Shown one piece after another: positions 35,123 to 46,423 of a stretch of 64,000 nt of DNA. The first letter of the stretch is position 1. Each line of letters opens with the position of its first letter. Location of the stretch: the NCBI GenBank assembly GCA_050084515.1, contig CM114273.1:7998001-8062000 (forward strand), read 5' to 3'. Both the position numbers and the translations under genes were made by a program. A model generated the notes under the pieces. The model had not been told where the DNA came from. It searched no databases and saw only the letters and a list, made by a program, of their open reading frames with translations. This DNA comes from Blasia pusilla. Its lineage: Eukaryota > Marchantiophyta > Marchantiopsida > Blasiales.

Positions 35123-36452
35123 TGACGTTAGATGAATTTTCAAAGGTTGGATGTGTTTCTAGACCACAATGAGCCAGAATCAGGATATTCATGAGTAGTC
35201 AGATTCTCTCAAGTAAATTGGGATCTTACAAAAATGAGCAAGAACGTATCACGGTTCAAGTGCACGGACTATCAAAGAAGTGGAAGCTGCAGATCTACCC
35301 TCCCGTCCCGTCCGTCTCCCATCAGTTTGGCTGTAAGACCATCTATTCCACTTCCGATCACCGGGTACCTGTGCCTTGTACATATTGAAACAATGAGAAT
35401 TCAATGGGACTCCAGAAAAATTTCACTACATAATTTATGACTCTGAGGTCTGATCTGGATTACCATGTGTTTCATATGAAGTTGACCATCGCTTGCTAGT
35501 GTCAAACTTGTTTCCAGTTTCCATACTCTTTTACTAGTGAAATTTGTTGAAGCTCATTCTAGTAATTGTCTTGGTTTCAATGTTCTGACAAGGAGGGTTT
35601 CTATACAAATTTCCAACACGTAACTCTGGGCTTATATATATTTAGGCATGCTGCATCCTTTGTATCTGTGGAAGTCACTTGCTTAGTCATTCTGATTTGC
35701 TAAATCATTGTGAATTACTAGCAGGTAAATTAGTGCGGAAGCATACGGGTCCTAAAGTGAGGGATAAGTCATAAATGTAGAATTAGTCGTTTAGGGACAA
35801 AAGTGTATTGAGGCAAACAGTCTACAGTAAACCCCTGTTCCGGCCGGAGGCCATAGACAGTCTACAGAGTAATGGTGGTACTTCCGCCCCACCTCAATTG
35901 ATAGCTTATACCATGAAAGCGTTTAGTAATTGTGCTCAGCCTTTTTATATTTAGACTGGATATAGACATCATCTTGTGATAGCAAGTGTCATCATGAAAT
36001 GTTAAAGCTCAATCAGGACTCGTTTGGAAGATAGTGTTGGGTAAAGGCGTAGGCTACTATTAACTTCAAGTCCATTCTCAGGCGTGCTTATGTGTACGCA
36101 GTTGATTAAAAGTTTAGTTATTTAATCCGACCTCTAAATCCAACTGTGTCTGGAGCGAGGTATAGCTACCACCTTTTATTGTTTTAAATCCAACAGTGGT
36201 TGGAATTGCTATCCCTCCTGATTATTGTGGGTTGTAGATATGTTTGAGTGTGTTAGGATTCTACAGGGTTCTGCTCAGAATAAAGGCAATCAAAATTTGC
36301 CTAGACATTCTTGTCAGTCATTCTGATGTGCTAGCAGATAAATGATCCTCCCATTCTAGCATTAAAGTCACTCTGATTTGCTAGCAGGTAGACAAATTTG
36401 GCATGTAAATGATGCTACCCTTCCTTCCATCCGTCAACACGCTTTGCTTTGC
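35123..36452. other. Intergenic; partial duplication of 34.3-34.4 kb sequence
   Basis: No gene seen. Around 36085-36290 several blocks (GCAGTTGATTAAAAGTTTAG, ATCCGACCTCTAA, AGGATTCTACAGGGTTCTGC) match blocks at 34325-34415 next to the subtilase pseudogene, so these are diverged direct copies about 1.8 kb apart. Whether they are LTR-like ends is unclear. Confidence 0.45.
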
Positions 36453-37298
36453 TTATGTTCCGCCTTATGCAAGGAACCAGGCTACCCCATCTGCAGCCAA
36501 CTTGCGTCTGCGAGGCACCGTGCAGCAACGCTGGGCTCATCGCAGAAAACAAAAGAAGGCTGCTCTCTTCAGTAAAGCAAAGGAGCATTCCAAATGGGCA
36601 ACGGGCCAGACACAGTTGGATTTAGAGGGCCTTCATTTACCTCGAGCATAAGCAATGATGTTAATGTAAATGAAGCAATGTATGCTTGTATATGTTGATG
36701 CGTAGGCATGTGAGTGAGAACTCGTTGTGGATACACTCCAGGTTGAAGCCCAACCAGCAAACATGTTTGCTGCATTTAGGGGCAAGAGTGTAGGTCTTCC
36801 AGACAAACCAGCCGCACAAACCTCTCTTTGGCGGGACCCGGTCGAGTGGGTTCATTATTGCTACTCAAAGGAGCATAAGCAATTCATGTGCTTGTGCTCC
36901 AAGTGCATTGAGTACTTTCGTGGGCCAGAAACTTTTAACTCACAAATTGCATCACATTGGTTGAGGCCGATACCTGGAACACCAAGGGCGAGTGGTAAGA
37001 AGAAGGTGGAAGCAGACAACGACCGAGATGACATGGAGGATGAAGATGATGGTAAGGGTGGTGGAAGTGAACTTTCATATGCAATTAGTGAGATGGTAGC
37101 AATGTTTGGTGTATGCGCTTTATGATAGCCTAACTTCATTCATTTATGTTCCGCCTTATGCAAGGAACCAGGCTACCCCATCTGCAGCCAACTTGCGTCT
37201 GCGAGGCACCGTGCAGCAACGCTGAGCTCATCGCAGAAAACAAAAGAAGGCTGCTCTCTTCAGTAAAGCAAAGGAGCATTCCAAATGGGCAACGGGCC
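36453..37298. repeat. Near-identical 155-bp direct repeats 691 bp apart
   Basis: 36453-36607 and 37144-37298 are the same sequence (starting TTATGTTCCGCCTTATGCAA, ending AATGGGCAACGGGCC) with one difference (36534 G, 37225 A). The copies are followed by different sequence. The near identity indicates a recent duplication. One copy lies within or beside an exon-like stretch of the neighbouring plus-strand frame. Confidence 0.93.
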
Positions 37299-39515
37299 CG
37301 TTTGTACCAATGCCCATTTTGCCAGATCTTTTGATTGCTTTTGAGGGCTATACAATAGAAGAACACGGTCATACCTCTTGGGTAGGTTTAGCTAGGATAC
37401 ATGAGTATGAGAAGGTGCGAGAGGAGTTAGAGGGTGCCCTTGTGTGCCCTACCACCAGTGTGAGGGGATGGATTGAGTGAGGCCGCAGGCTTCTCCCTTC
37501 TACTATCCCTGTAGATAGAGCTCAGCGTTCCACCTACTGGAGATGCCTGGCCGCTTTCCATCATCTAGCCGCGGTGTGGATCATGGACAGACAGGAACCG
37601 TATCGATGGGATGCTGGAGCCGAAACCAGGCAGCATCACGTTGAACATTCCGTGCATGTTCTAGATGAAATGCGCCAAGCACAAAGCAATGAGGAGTACT
37701 ACCTCCCACGCTTCAAGTTTAACTACAAGATCTGGAACGAGAAGAGTAAACCTAGCATTCTTGCCAAGTTCAGAGACAAAGTCTCTCGCATGTATGTGGA
37801 TGGAGTCGGCTGCTCCCTTGCTGATGTGGTTGTCCGGGTTTAGTGCTGCTTCATTTCATGCAAATTTCTTAGTATGAATTGTTGAAGAGTTGTGAGTTCA
37901 TGATTTCCCCTTGTATCCCTTGTAATTCCGCATTGTCTCTAACAACTTCTAGATGTGCAGGGTGGCGTGGATGTGGAAATCATAGATTCCAGTGACTCTA
38001 ACTGTAGTGATACACATCTCCCAAGTCCCCAACCCACCACGCATAGTACCGGGCGCCATGTGATACAGGAGGAGCAGGCGCCAAGTGAGGGTGGTGAGGA
38101 GGGTATTGCGGGAGATCATGTCGAGCAGAGTGAGGAGGATACTGTTTTGATTCAGATGCGGAGGAGACCAACAACGCTTCGGACACGTAACGTGCATGGT
38201 GAAAAGGTGCAGAAGCAAAGTAAGGATGCGGTAGGATCTCGAAAATCCCGCCGACTGAACCCGGAAGTTGACGTCAAAGTGGGTGATTCTAGCCCGGTCA
38301 TGGATAGTCATAGGCCAGGTGATGAAGGCCCAATTGAAGACTCGCATACCCCCGATGAAGTGGTCTTGCAAGCGGATCCACAAATCATGGAAAGAGAACC
38401 CAAGGGCATGACTAAAGAAGAAAAATCCCGAAGGAGGAGGATGATGATGGCTTCACAACAGGTGTCTTGCATTCTACTCAATTTTGTCGATGACATTTTT
38501 TATTGTATGTCTTCGGACCATGTCCAGTAATTGTGCTTGTGTTGATATGTTGTAATGTATTCAGAACCGTGCAGATGGGACTCTCAAGGACCAGGGCATG
38601 GACCTTGAAGACCCTTTGGTCTTACCTTCGCAAGACGGTATTGAAGGGATTAGTGTCGACAAATTTCAGGCCACACCTTTACCCGAGTTGTGCACTCCAT
38701 CATTGCGGCCTCTGGATGGCATGTCTCTAAGTCCTTGACCACCACGAGGGATGACTTTTTGGTGAGTGTGTAGATGTATCATGCGATTTCACTGTTATGA
38801 TTATCCTTTCATTTGGTGATTGGCATTAATCTCTCAGACCTGTGTGTGGGGTGCCATTGCAGAGGTTGCTATATATTTTGCGCCCTTGTCATACTTTTTG
38901 ATGTGTTTCCTCTGTGATTATGACGACATACCTTTGGACCACTCGCAAGTAAGGTGTCACTTTTCTCTTTGGTCTTACTTTCCCTGGTGTCAATTCTTCA
39001 CAAATGTGTTGTGTATATGACGATTACTACTATCTGAACATGCTTTTGTAGCGTGTGTGTGTGCAGGTGACTTTCTGCAGAAATTTTCTTGCATTTTGGC
39101 GGGAGTTCATATCATCATATTTTGCGGATGTTTAGGACTTAGTTCATGATCAGGGCGATTCCTTAGAGTAAGTATAGGAGAGTTCCTACCTGGAACGTGG
39201 GCTGTGAAGTTCTCTCTTTCTGCTTTGGACATCCCGTGAAATGTGCAGATTTATGTTCTTAATGTCTCCACTTATGGTTCTTACTTTTTGTGCAGGTGCA
39301 ATGCAGGCCGTTTGGTGTATCGCTTCTGGCCCACATTTTCCCTTACCATTTTGTGTGTTATGAAGGTCTATCCAAGAAGGTTAGGTTACCTTAGTTGGGC
39401 TATAGGTCATGGTCTGCTGAACTATTGTGGACGAAATGGTATGGACCAAAAGGATACCATTGTCAATAAAATTAAACATACAACTTGCAGAGGAATTCTT
39501 GATCTTTGTCCCTAA
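36763..39515 (+). CDS. Unknown multi-exon reading frame, probably transposon-borne
   Basis: A run of coding-like segments on the plus strand. 36763-37100 starts MFAAFRGKSVGLPDKP and includes FMCLCSKCIEYF and an acidic tail (DMEDEDDGKGGG). 37290-37843 includes EGYTIEEHGHTSWVGLARIH, a TGA at 37478-37480, then AAVWIMDRQEPYRWDAGAE. 37955-38460 follows a GTGCAG acceptor and encodes a Ser/Glu-rich, Arg/Lys-rich low-complexity segment. Shorter exon-like pieces with plausible acceptors and donors continue to about 39515. I recognise no domain. The Cys pairs and position beside a decayed MULE transposase suggest an accessory frame of the same or a related element. Exon limits are approximate, and the in-frame TGA suggests it is not intact. 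Confidence 0.4.
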
Positions 39516-40587
39516 GATTTTACTCTTGAATGATACCTAAACAAATTCCTCCTTAGCTTATTCTGATGTGTCTTACATGTTATGAATGATCACATGTGCT
39601 TCTACCTGTAATTGGTGGTAAACTTTGTAATCCACAATGGATCGATGTCTGAACACCAGGCTTGTCGATTCCTGAATTTCCAAGAAAGTAAAGCACTCAT
39701 GTGTAATCAGCTCATGAATAGATAGAGTCTATGACACCCTGTTCAAAAATAAAGACAAGTGTTCGAAACACTCAGAGCAAATACAAGTTTAGTGGACATA
39801 AATGCAGTGCCACGAAAAATGTATGAACAGCGAAATGTAGATGTTCATTCATGAACACCTCAAAGGTTGTGTTTCAAGGGCATTCGCTTCATACATCGGA
39901 CTTTCAATTCTAGCCTTCTTGTTGCGTATCCCCCTATCGTCAATCCACTGTGACAATCTCGATTAGACACGATTTTAATCAAGCCCTAATTAGGGGAAGG
40001 TCACCTCACACCACTAAATGTTTACGAAGAGGCACGACCCTCAAGGGTAGGGTTTGTGGGCCTTCTGAGGTGTTTTTTTTTAGTTACGACTATAGAAGTA
40101 GTCAGAACTATATTACAAAAGTTCCCTAAAACTGACACAAGCGCGTGGCGGTGCAGACATGCCCCTAAACGCGAAGCTCACGGTGTTGCGGAACCTCGCG
40201 TGGTTCAGGAACAAACATACTATCCTACGTTTACTATCGATTGAATCCATAGAAAACCGACTATGGTGATTACTAAGGTTTGGATACTTGAATCTTAATT
40301 GAATTGGGCTCGGATACAACTATTACTATACAAAACCGTGAAGACAGGGTTACTATGGTTCACAACTTAACCTACACGATGGTTACTATGATTTGGATGC
40401 TTGCGTACTATAACATGATTGCTCATCGTACATGAAAATGGGACATGGTGGACATGAACATGAGAAGGGAACACATTTCTCGTGCGTAAATATCTGGGCC
40501 TTACATAAAGAATACATTTTTTTATGTTGAACATCAGATTTCTTGTGTTATGTGGCTAATATGTGAAATTCGGAAATGCTTCATCAA
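39516..40587. other. Spacer between plus-strand frame and transposase
   Basis: Gene-free AT-rich DNA. It separates two convergent transposon-like frames. No terminal inverted repeat was recognised. Confidence 0.4.
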
Positions 40588-43500
40588 TCATGAATCATGA
40601 ATCTGGGAATCCTGTACTACATACAAATTATCGGGTCTTCTTGAGTACTCATACATTTGACTACCCTCCGCAACATATCGCTCTTCATCCAACAGACTAG
40701 CAAGTATGACATCTGCAGTGGTTCTCTTAGTAGTAGTGCTGATTTTGTAGTTCTTATGTGGCCTTGTATCTACCAGAGGCCATTCTGATTGTTGAGTATT
40801 CTCCTTAGTTGCCTTGCTTTCATATTGGCTCACGATAGCGTCCAAATCAAGATGATTACATGCATCTGCTTCCAATTCCACCTCCATGTTCTGATATTTT
40901 GATCGTTTCACTCTGGGAAAGGACTCCACCTGATTCATTATTGCTTGGGGTTGATTCTTCCGTGTGGAACGCGTGGAATGTGAATTCCTTCTCTGATGCA
41001 TCCGCTCAAACCAACCCATTTGATCTTGATCTTGAATTGCCTCCAACAAAGGGTTCAGGGAAGTGTTGTCCAATGTTCATTAAATTTTCTGGAAGTTCTG
41101 TGTTCGTCTCTATCCGCGCCTTCAGGTTCAGAAGTGAGTCCATATCCTTCTGCAAAAGTACATACAAATGTTCAAGAAGAACATTGCACAATGGGACTCC
41201 AAGGGTTGTGACCAAGCATTTTTCCACCATCTCTCGAACATCTTCTTGAGCTGTTTCTTGTGATACAACTGTAGGAGTAGTAGCTTGCACCTCTTCTGGA
41301 TAACCAACATCGTAAGACAACTCTGATTCCACTAGTGTGTCTCCATGTTGCTCTTGTGCATGCCTTTGCACCATGTTTTCCAACCCACCGGCTTTGCTAC
41401 CAAAACGTGTGCCAAGGAAAGACAACAACTCTACTTCAGAGTGCCCACTCAACAATAAGCACTTCACCTGATACAATTTAAAAAGTCTCAGTAGGATGCT
41501 TGTAAAATCCTCGTACATCTAGTGCAGGAATAAGACATACTTTATACATAGGACTGTTTGATTTCAGGTGGGACTATAGCTTAATCACCAAATCCGGGGT
41601 GCAAGAAACACACCTGATGTTTGCACGTGAATCCTTCATTGGCAGGAGAGCATGTACAAGCAACATCTTTCTTGTCGTAGTCAACCACATCATGCCAATA
41701 GTCTGGCTTGGAGCAACTCTTCACCATTGCGCATTTCCTCCCATCTACTAATTGAAATGTGACATGGCTCTCTGGGATATCATTTGCCCTTCTAATAGCC
41801 ATGAGAATGACTTTCTGGATTGCCTTGTTCCTCACCATACCCTCTCGTTTCAAAAATCCCAAGTACCAAAAGAAATCTTCTATTTCCCCGCATAAGATCT
41901 GCACAAGCCATATGAGCTTCCTGGTGGGTTTTGTAGGCATGCTAGTGAGATGCATCTTCACAGTGTGGTGCCACCTTTCTATCGTGGCATTTGTATCTTG
42001 GTTGGATCTTGCATGCTTACGATAGCCCTTTGCCCAAGTAACAATCTTAGGATGCCAATAGTTTAAATAGTATTTCACAAAGTGACGTTCAGTTGCAGCC
42101 CACTTGCGCATGAAATGATACGAAACATCCACAGGATCTGGGACACAAAACCATTGCTTAATTAATATGAACCCTACTCCCACAACGGACATAGCCGAGA
42201 AACAATGAAACAAACTACTATTATTGACTCGCATAGAACATACCTTCTTCACGTGAGTACATGATACCACCCAAGTCCCTGTTCATGTCTGCTTTTGTAA
42301 TTGGACAGCGGAATCGTTGGTGCAATTGCTTTAACTAATTCTTCCTTACATGCCATAGATACAGGTCTATAGGAACATCAGGGAAGACTTCTCTGATTGC
42401 AGATTGTTCCTCTTTGGAGTCGTCAACTATGAAGCATGACGGTTTCCAACCGGGCTACCAACCGACATAAAATCTCTTGTCATATATGTATCCGCCCAAT
42501 CCTTGATATGGGCCAATGCATCCACTAGATCCCGATCTGATGCCTCGTAAAATGGCCCATACTAGAGGTAATCCGTTCGAAACTTGTCAAAACGTGAATA
42601 GAACGTGAATAGCGTCTGTGAACATAGAAAAGAGTGTGTTGAGGATTCCGATTGTTCATGTACATATCTATTAAAGTGAACACAACGTTCCAAATGTTAC
42701 CATTTTACGCCACATTGTGCAAAGAATCAAATGATACCCTGAGTAACTAATGTAGCCTATATACTCCTCTAAGAGAATGACATTACGGTTCTAAGGCCCT
42801 GAAATTACCTCATATGTGTTTGTGCCATGAGTGGCATCCATGGAGATGGCTCCACCGTTACCAAGATGCAAAAGATTCTGAAGCATCCAAGGTGTAGAAA
42901 TGACCAGGATGAAAGGTTGGCCTAAACTTGAAATGGCCTCCCTGTAGTGTATGACATTTTCACGATGAGCTGCAACCCAAAGTTGGATTGCAGTGGCATC
43001 ATCGGTTCCATCATACCCACCTTCGCGTCTTCGCATTGAATGCTTGATATTAAGGATATCTTGTGGTTTTAACATAGCGTCCCTGCCCCAAGCTTGTTCT
43101 TGATTAGGATTATCGTGAATGTGTTCACAAATCCATCTCCTATGCTCCTTCATGATATTTAAGGGGCTCACGTTCACTCGCAATAACCGTTCAACAAAAT
43201 CCCTACAATGAGAACTCAACTTCCGGGCAACAATTGCATTCGCAATGTCCGCTGTTCTGTCTAAGTCCCCATGGCATATGCAGCCCGCCTTATCGACATG
43301 CTTGGAATGCATATGCCTCAACATAGAACACCCAGGGCGGTCCTTTGAGGTTACAAAGGCAAAGTGAAATTGGCATCCACGTCCCTAAGACAGCCCAAGC
43401 CGTGTACTTTGGCTTTCTGGCCTACTACCCTTACCTCCCTTGCAGCGCAGGTTTGAATAAAAAACCTCACTTGGCAGAGAGGTCCAGACGGTATTCCTAT

Positions 43501-43762
43501 GATCCTGGGGTCCATATGAACACCAGTATCGAACTGTAACATGTGTGTTCCCTGATTTGTCGGTATTCCTTTTCCTAAATGTGGTCTGGAAATGTGGTCT
43601 TTGTTCTTCACCATGAATGAAGTCTTCAACCCTATCTGAGGGAATCCATGCCTCTTTTCTATTGCCATACCAAATCAAATGCTCGCTCAAAAAAGGACCA
43701 GGGAGAGGGTTTTGGATAACATCGCATTCAAATGCAGCTGAATATTTCTTGAATTTCACCAT
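40588..43762 (-). pseudogene. Decayed MULE-type (Mutator-like) transposase with SWIM zinc finger
   Basis: The minus-strand frame starts at ATG 43762 (MVKFKKYSAAFECDVIQNPL) and runs through a Cys-containing N-terminal domain to MDATHGTN, the first catalytic Asp region of the MULE DDE core. The second Asp region (CFIVDDSKEEQSAIREVFPD, then YLWHVRKN) lies near 42430-42340, and the Glu region near 42000 (DTNATIERWHHTVK). A SWIM finger (CTCSPANEGFTCKH) ends this part near 41610. A probable C-terminal continuation occupies 41518-40588 in other frames. Defects: TAG at 43387-43385, TAG and an apparent frameshift near 42457, and TAG at 42337-42335 replacing the usual Trp of WHVRKxW. Some gaps may be introns, for example after 42817. 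Related domains occur in FAR1-like proteins, but these stops argue against a domesticated gene. Confidence 0.8.
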
Positions 43763-44505
43763 GGCTATAAGTTGTTCAGGGATTCAAGTCCAGGCTTCAA
43801 GTGCAGGCTTCAAGTGTGAATTCTGTCCATTAGACCTGGGCAAGACCGGACAGTACATAAATGGAACACCAAAATTATAGTGCACATAATAATAGACATG
43901 TTTTCCTGGATGACGATCTAAGCTTTTATCTATCACCATGGCCGAATGTGGCACCAATAGCTACTTACGTGCAAATTGGCAAATGATACTCACGGACGCA
44001 AATAATCTCTTACATGAAAAAGGTACGGAGTGGACCCCATCCGCCTAATCCGGCTTGAAATCCGCGGTCCGCAGCTCGTAATCAATCAAGTTAGAACCGT
44101 TCGAGTTAGAACTAATCAAGCTCGTAATGAAATGCTAATCCGCTCTTAATTAGCTAATCACGGTCTCCGCATACAAAGCGTTCTTCCTCGTTCCGTGTTT
44201 CTCCTCGCGCACTCTTTGTCCGTCACGTAACCCGCTCGTAATCAAATGCTAATCCGCTCGTAATCAAATGCTAATCCTCCGTGTTCGGTTTCTCCCGCTC
44301 TTCTCAATTCGTTCCAAAATGATGGAATCCCAACTAGCATTTAAAGCTTATCTAAACGGAGCACCCGACTAAATTCTTCTCGGTGACTTCCGGGGGGAGA
44401 CCGGAAACTTGCCGAGCATTCTTGTACGTACCGGCTACAATTGAAACATGAGAAAATTACAACCGGTGGAAAGTCGGGGTAGAACTGACTGATTTTAGCG
44501 AATAC
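43763..44505. other. Flank of transposase; no gene seen
   Basis: Between 44060 and 44280 short phrases recur (ATCAAATGCTAATCCGCTC twice, CTCGTAATCAA several times), a small irregular direct repeat. CCGG/TACCGG-rich sequence near 44390-44525 resembles 13540-13720. No gene. Confidence 0.4.
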
Positions 44506-45849
44506 CTAGAGGGTTACCGGACATGCGAAAAATACTATCCGAGCACTGAGACCGACCTGAGCTCGAGCGTCGCGGTGGGGACAGCGTCTAGTCTCGTCGT
44601 CTGGTTCGGCAGGCCCGATTGGATGGACGTGGAAGCCATGAAACATCATTGGAGCACACGCAGATTGCTGGATTCCGATGCCCTCACATTCCTTATTCCT
44701 GGAATTGAAGAGGATAGGTGGAGGCCTCAGATGATTCGCGTACTCGCTGCGTAGTCTCGACCTGTTCTGCATGGATGCGTCATCCGGTACTCTCAGCTTC
44801 TGCATGGCCGCCATATGTCGCCGCCGCCTCTTAGATTCCGTCCCAACTGATAATGAGGCTGCCGCTCCAAGCTGTGAAGTCGATCTTCCCTGCACTCTTT
44901 ATTGCGTCACGCTTCCCATCCCCTCCTGTAGGGTGTGTTCTTAGGTCTGCTCTCCACGGGAGTCGGGACTTTGGCTCTGAGGTTCTTTAAATGCATCTCT
45001 GGGCGGAGGGACGCTTCGAGGGTTCTTTGAGAAGAGGGAGGAAGTAAAACGTTGCGGGGGGATAGCTCTCGTAGGATTCTTCGAAGTCGCACCGAAGTCG
45101 CGCGGACAGTTAGTTCCCTCTCTGGTGTTTCGAGTACTGCTTGGGATTTCGATTTTGAGGCTGGCTGCTCAATCTTTCCGTTAGATTCTCGAGATTGGAG
45201 CTGATGCAATTGAAGCTCGGTCGATCCATTTGCGAATGGTTCGCTCGACTGTACTGGTTGTAGTGGTGTTGCGGCAGGGTCCTCTGGAACTGAGTTATTG
45301 ACGAATGCTGTACTTCGACTCGGTGATACAGTTCCTGCATGGTACCATCATGTCGTGGTGATTGACTCTGTTCCAACGCCAATCGCGTAACCGGGTGGTA
45401 CTCCCTCCGATCCTCCAGGTTATTCATCAACTCTAACTAAGGACTAGAGTAGATCGACTTTTTCTTCCCACGGCTTGTTGTTCCACACCTGCAGCAGATC
45501 TCGGGACTGTGGGCAGAACATGTTTTCGTAGAGCTCTGGACTCAGAGTCCATGCCCACCTCCTCGATGTAATCGGCCTCGTTGAAGTTCGAGTTCTTAAT
45601 CGGATGCGGTCTGGACCTCATGACTCTTGTGTGGTGGAGAGTCAATCATATTGTCGATAGATTCTCGAGGCGACGCGCGTTTTCAGCATTCTTGTTCCTT
45701 TGCATTGTTTTCACTATTTTCTTGGACTGTGGTGCTTGCATCATATGCCCAGACTTATCCTCCATACAGTACACATGGCATATTGACAGCTCTCCACACC
45801 GGCTATTCTTCATTGAACGTCTTAAAGCTGTAGAGCCACCTAATTGCAA
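44506..45849 (-). other. Unrecognised, possibly broken minus-strand gene
   Basis: Consecutive minus-strand frames: 45849-45646, 45645-45433 (same frame, separated by TGA), 45430-45110, 45209-44907 and 44895-44506. Composition is that of a regulatory-type plant protein: rich in Ser, Gln, Asn and Arg, with KRRRRHMAAMQKLRV near the 3' end and IKNSNFNEADYIEEVGMDS upstream. No domain is recognised. The frame switches could be introns or frameshifts, and I could not place convincing splice sites. It lies divergent to the formate dehydrogenase gene, so the two may share an intergenic promoter region (45.9-46.4 kb). Confidence 0.35.
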
Positions 45850-46423
45850 GTCAATAAATATTTGGGGTTGTGATTCATTCCTCCAAGTATGTATCGATTT
45901 CAGATGTCTTTAACTGCTCTGCATCGATATCCTGATATTCTTTCGTATGTCATGACCGTAAGCTCTTCTTGTGCTATTGAAATTCGAACCATTAGTATTT
46001 CCGGATCCCTTACCGGAACATGAAGCACATCAGCAGCTCTACAATTCCGCAGCAGCAGTGCACCTTTCCCGCTCCAAATTAGACATTTTCAGTTTCCTTC
46101 AGCGAACTGTATCTTGTCTATCGGTCCAGCTTCGAATCTCTGGCAGTCATTTCCTGCATATCGGATACACCCACTGAGTCTCCGCTGAATTCAATCTACA
46201 CTATGTATCGACTTCTTATGTTCAAGTCGATATCTCATTACATCCTAAGCAACGATAGTCTTCTGTAATTATACGAAATCAGGCTTGAAAATAACTGGCT
46301 CCGGAGCTGGTGCGCTGACTCCCCGAAACAGTGGATCTCCATTGCAGGTCAATCGCTGCTTTTACCGTCACCATTTGTGCCTTGGAGAAGTAGGTCTTTG
46401 AGGAGTACTCCAAAACGCGAAGA

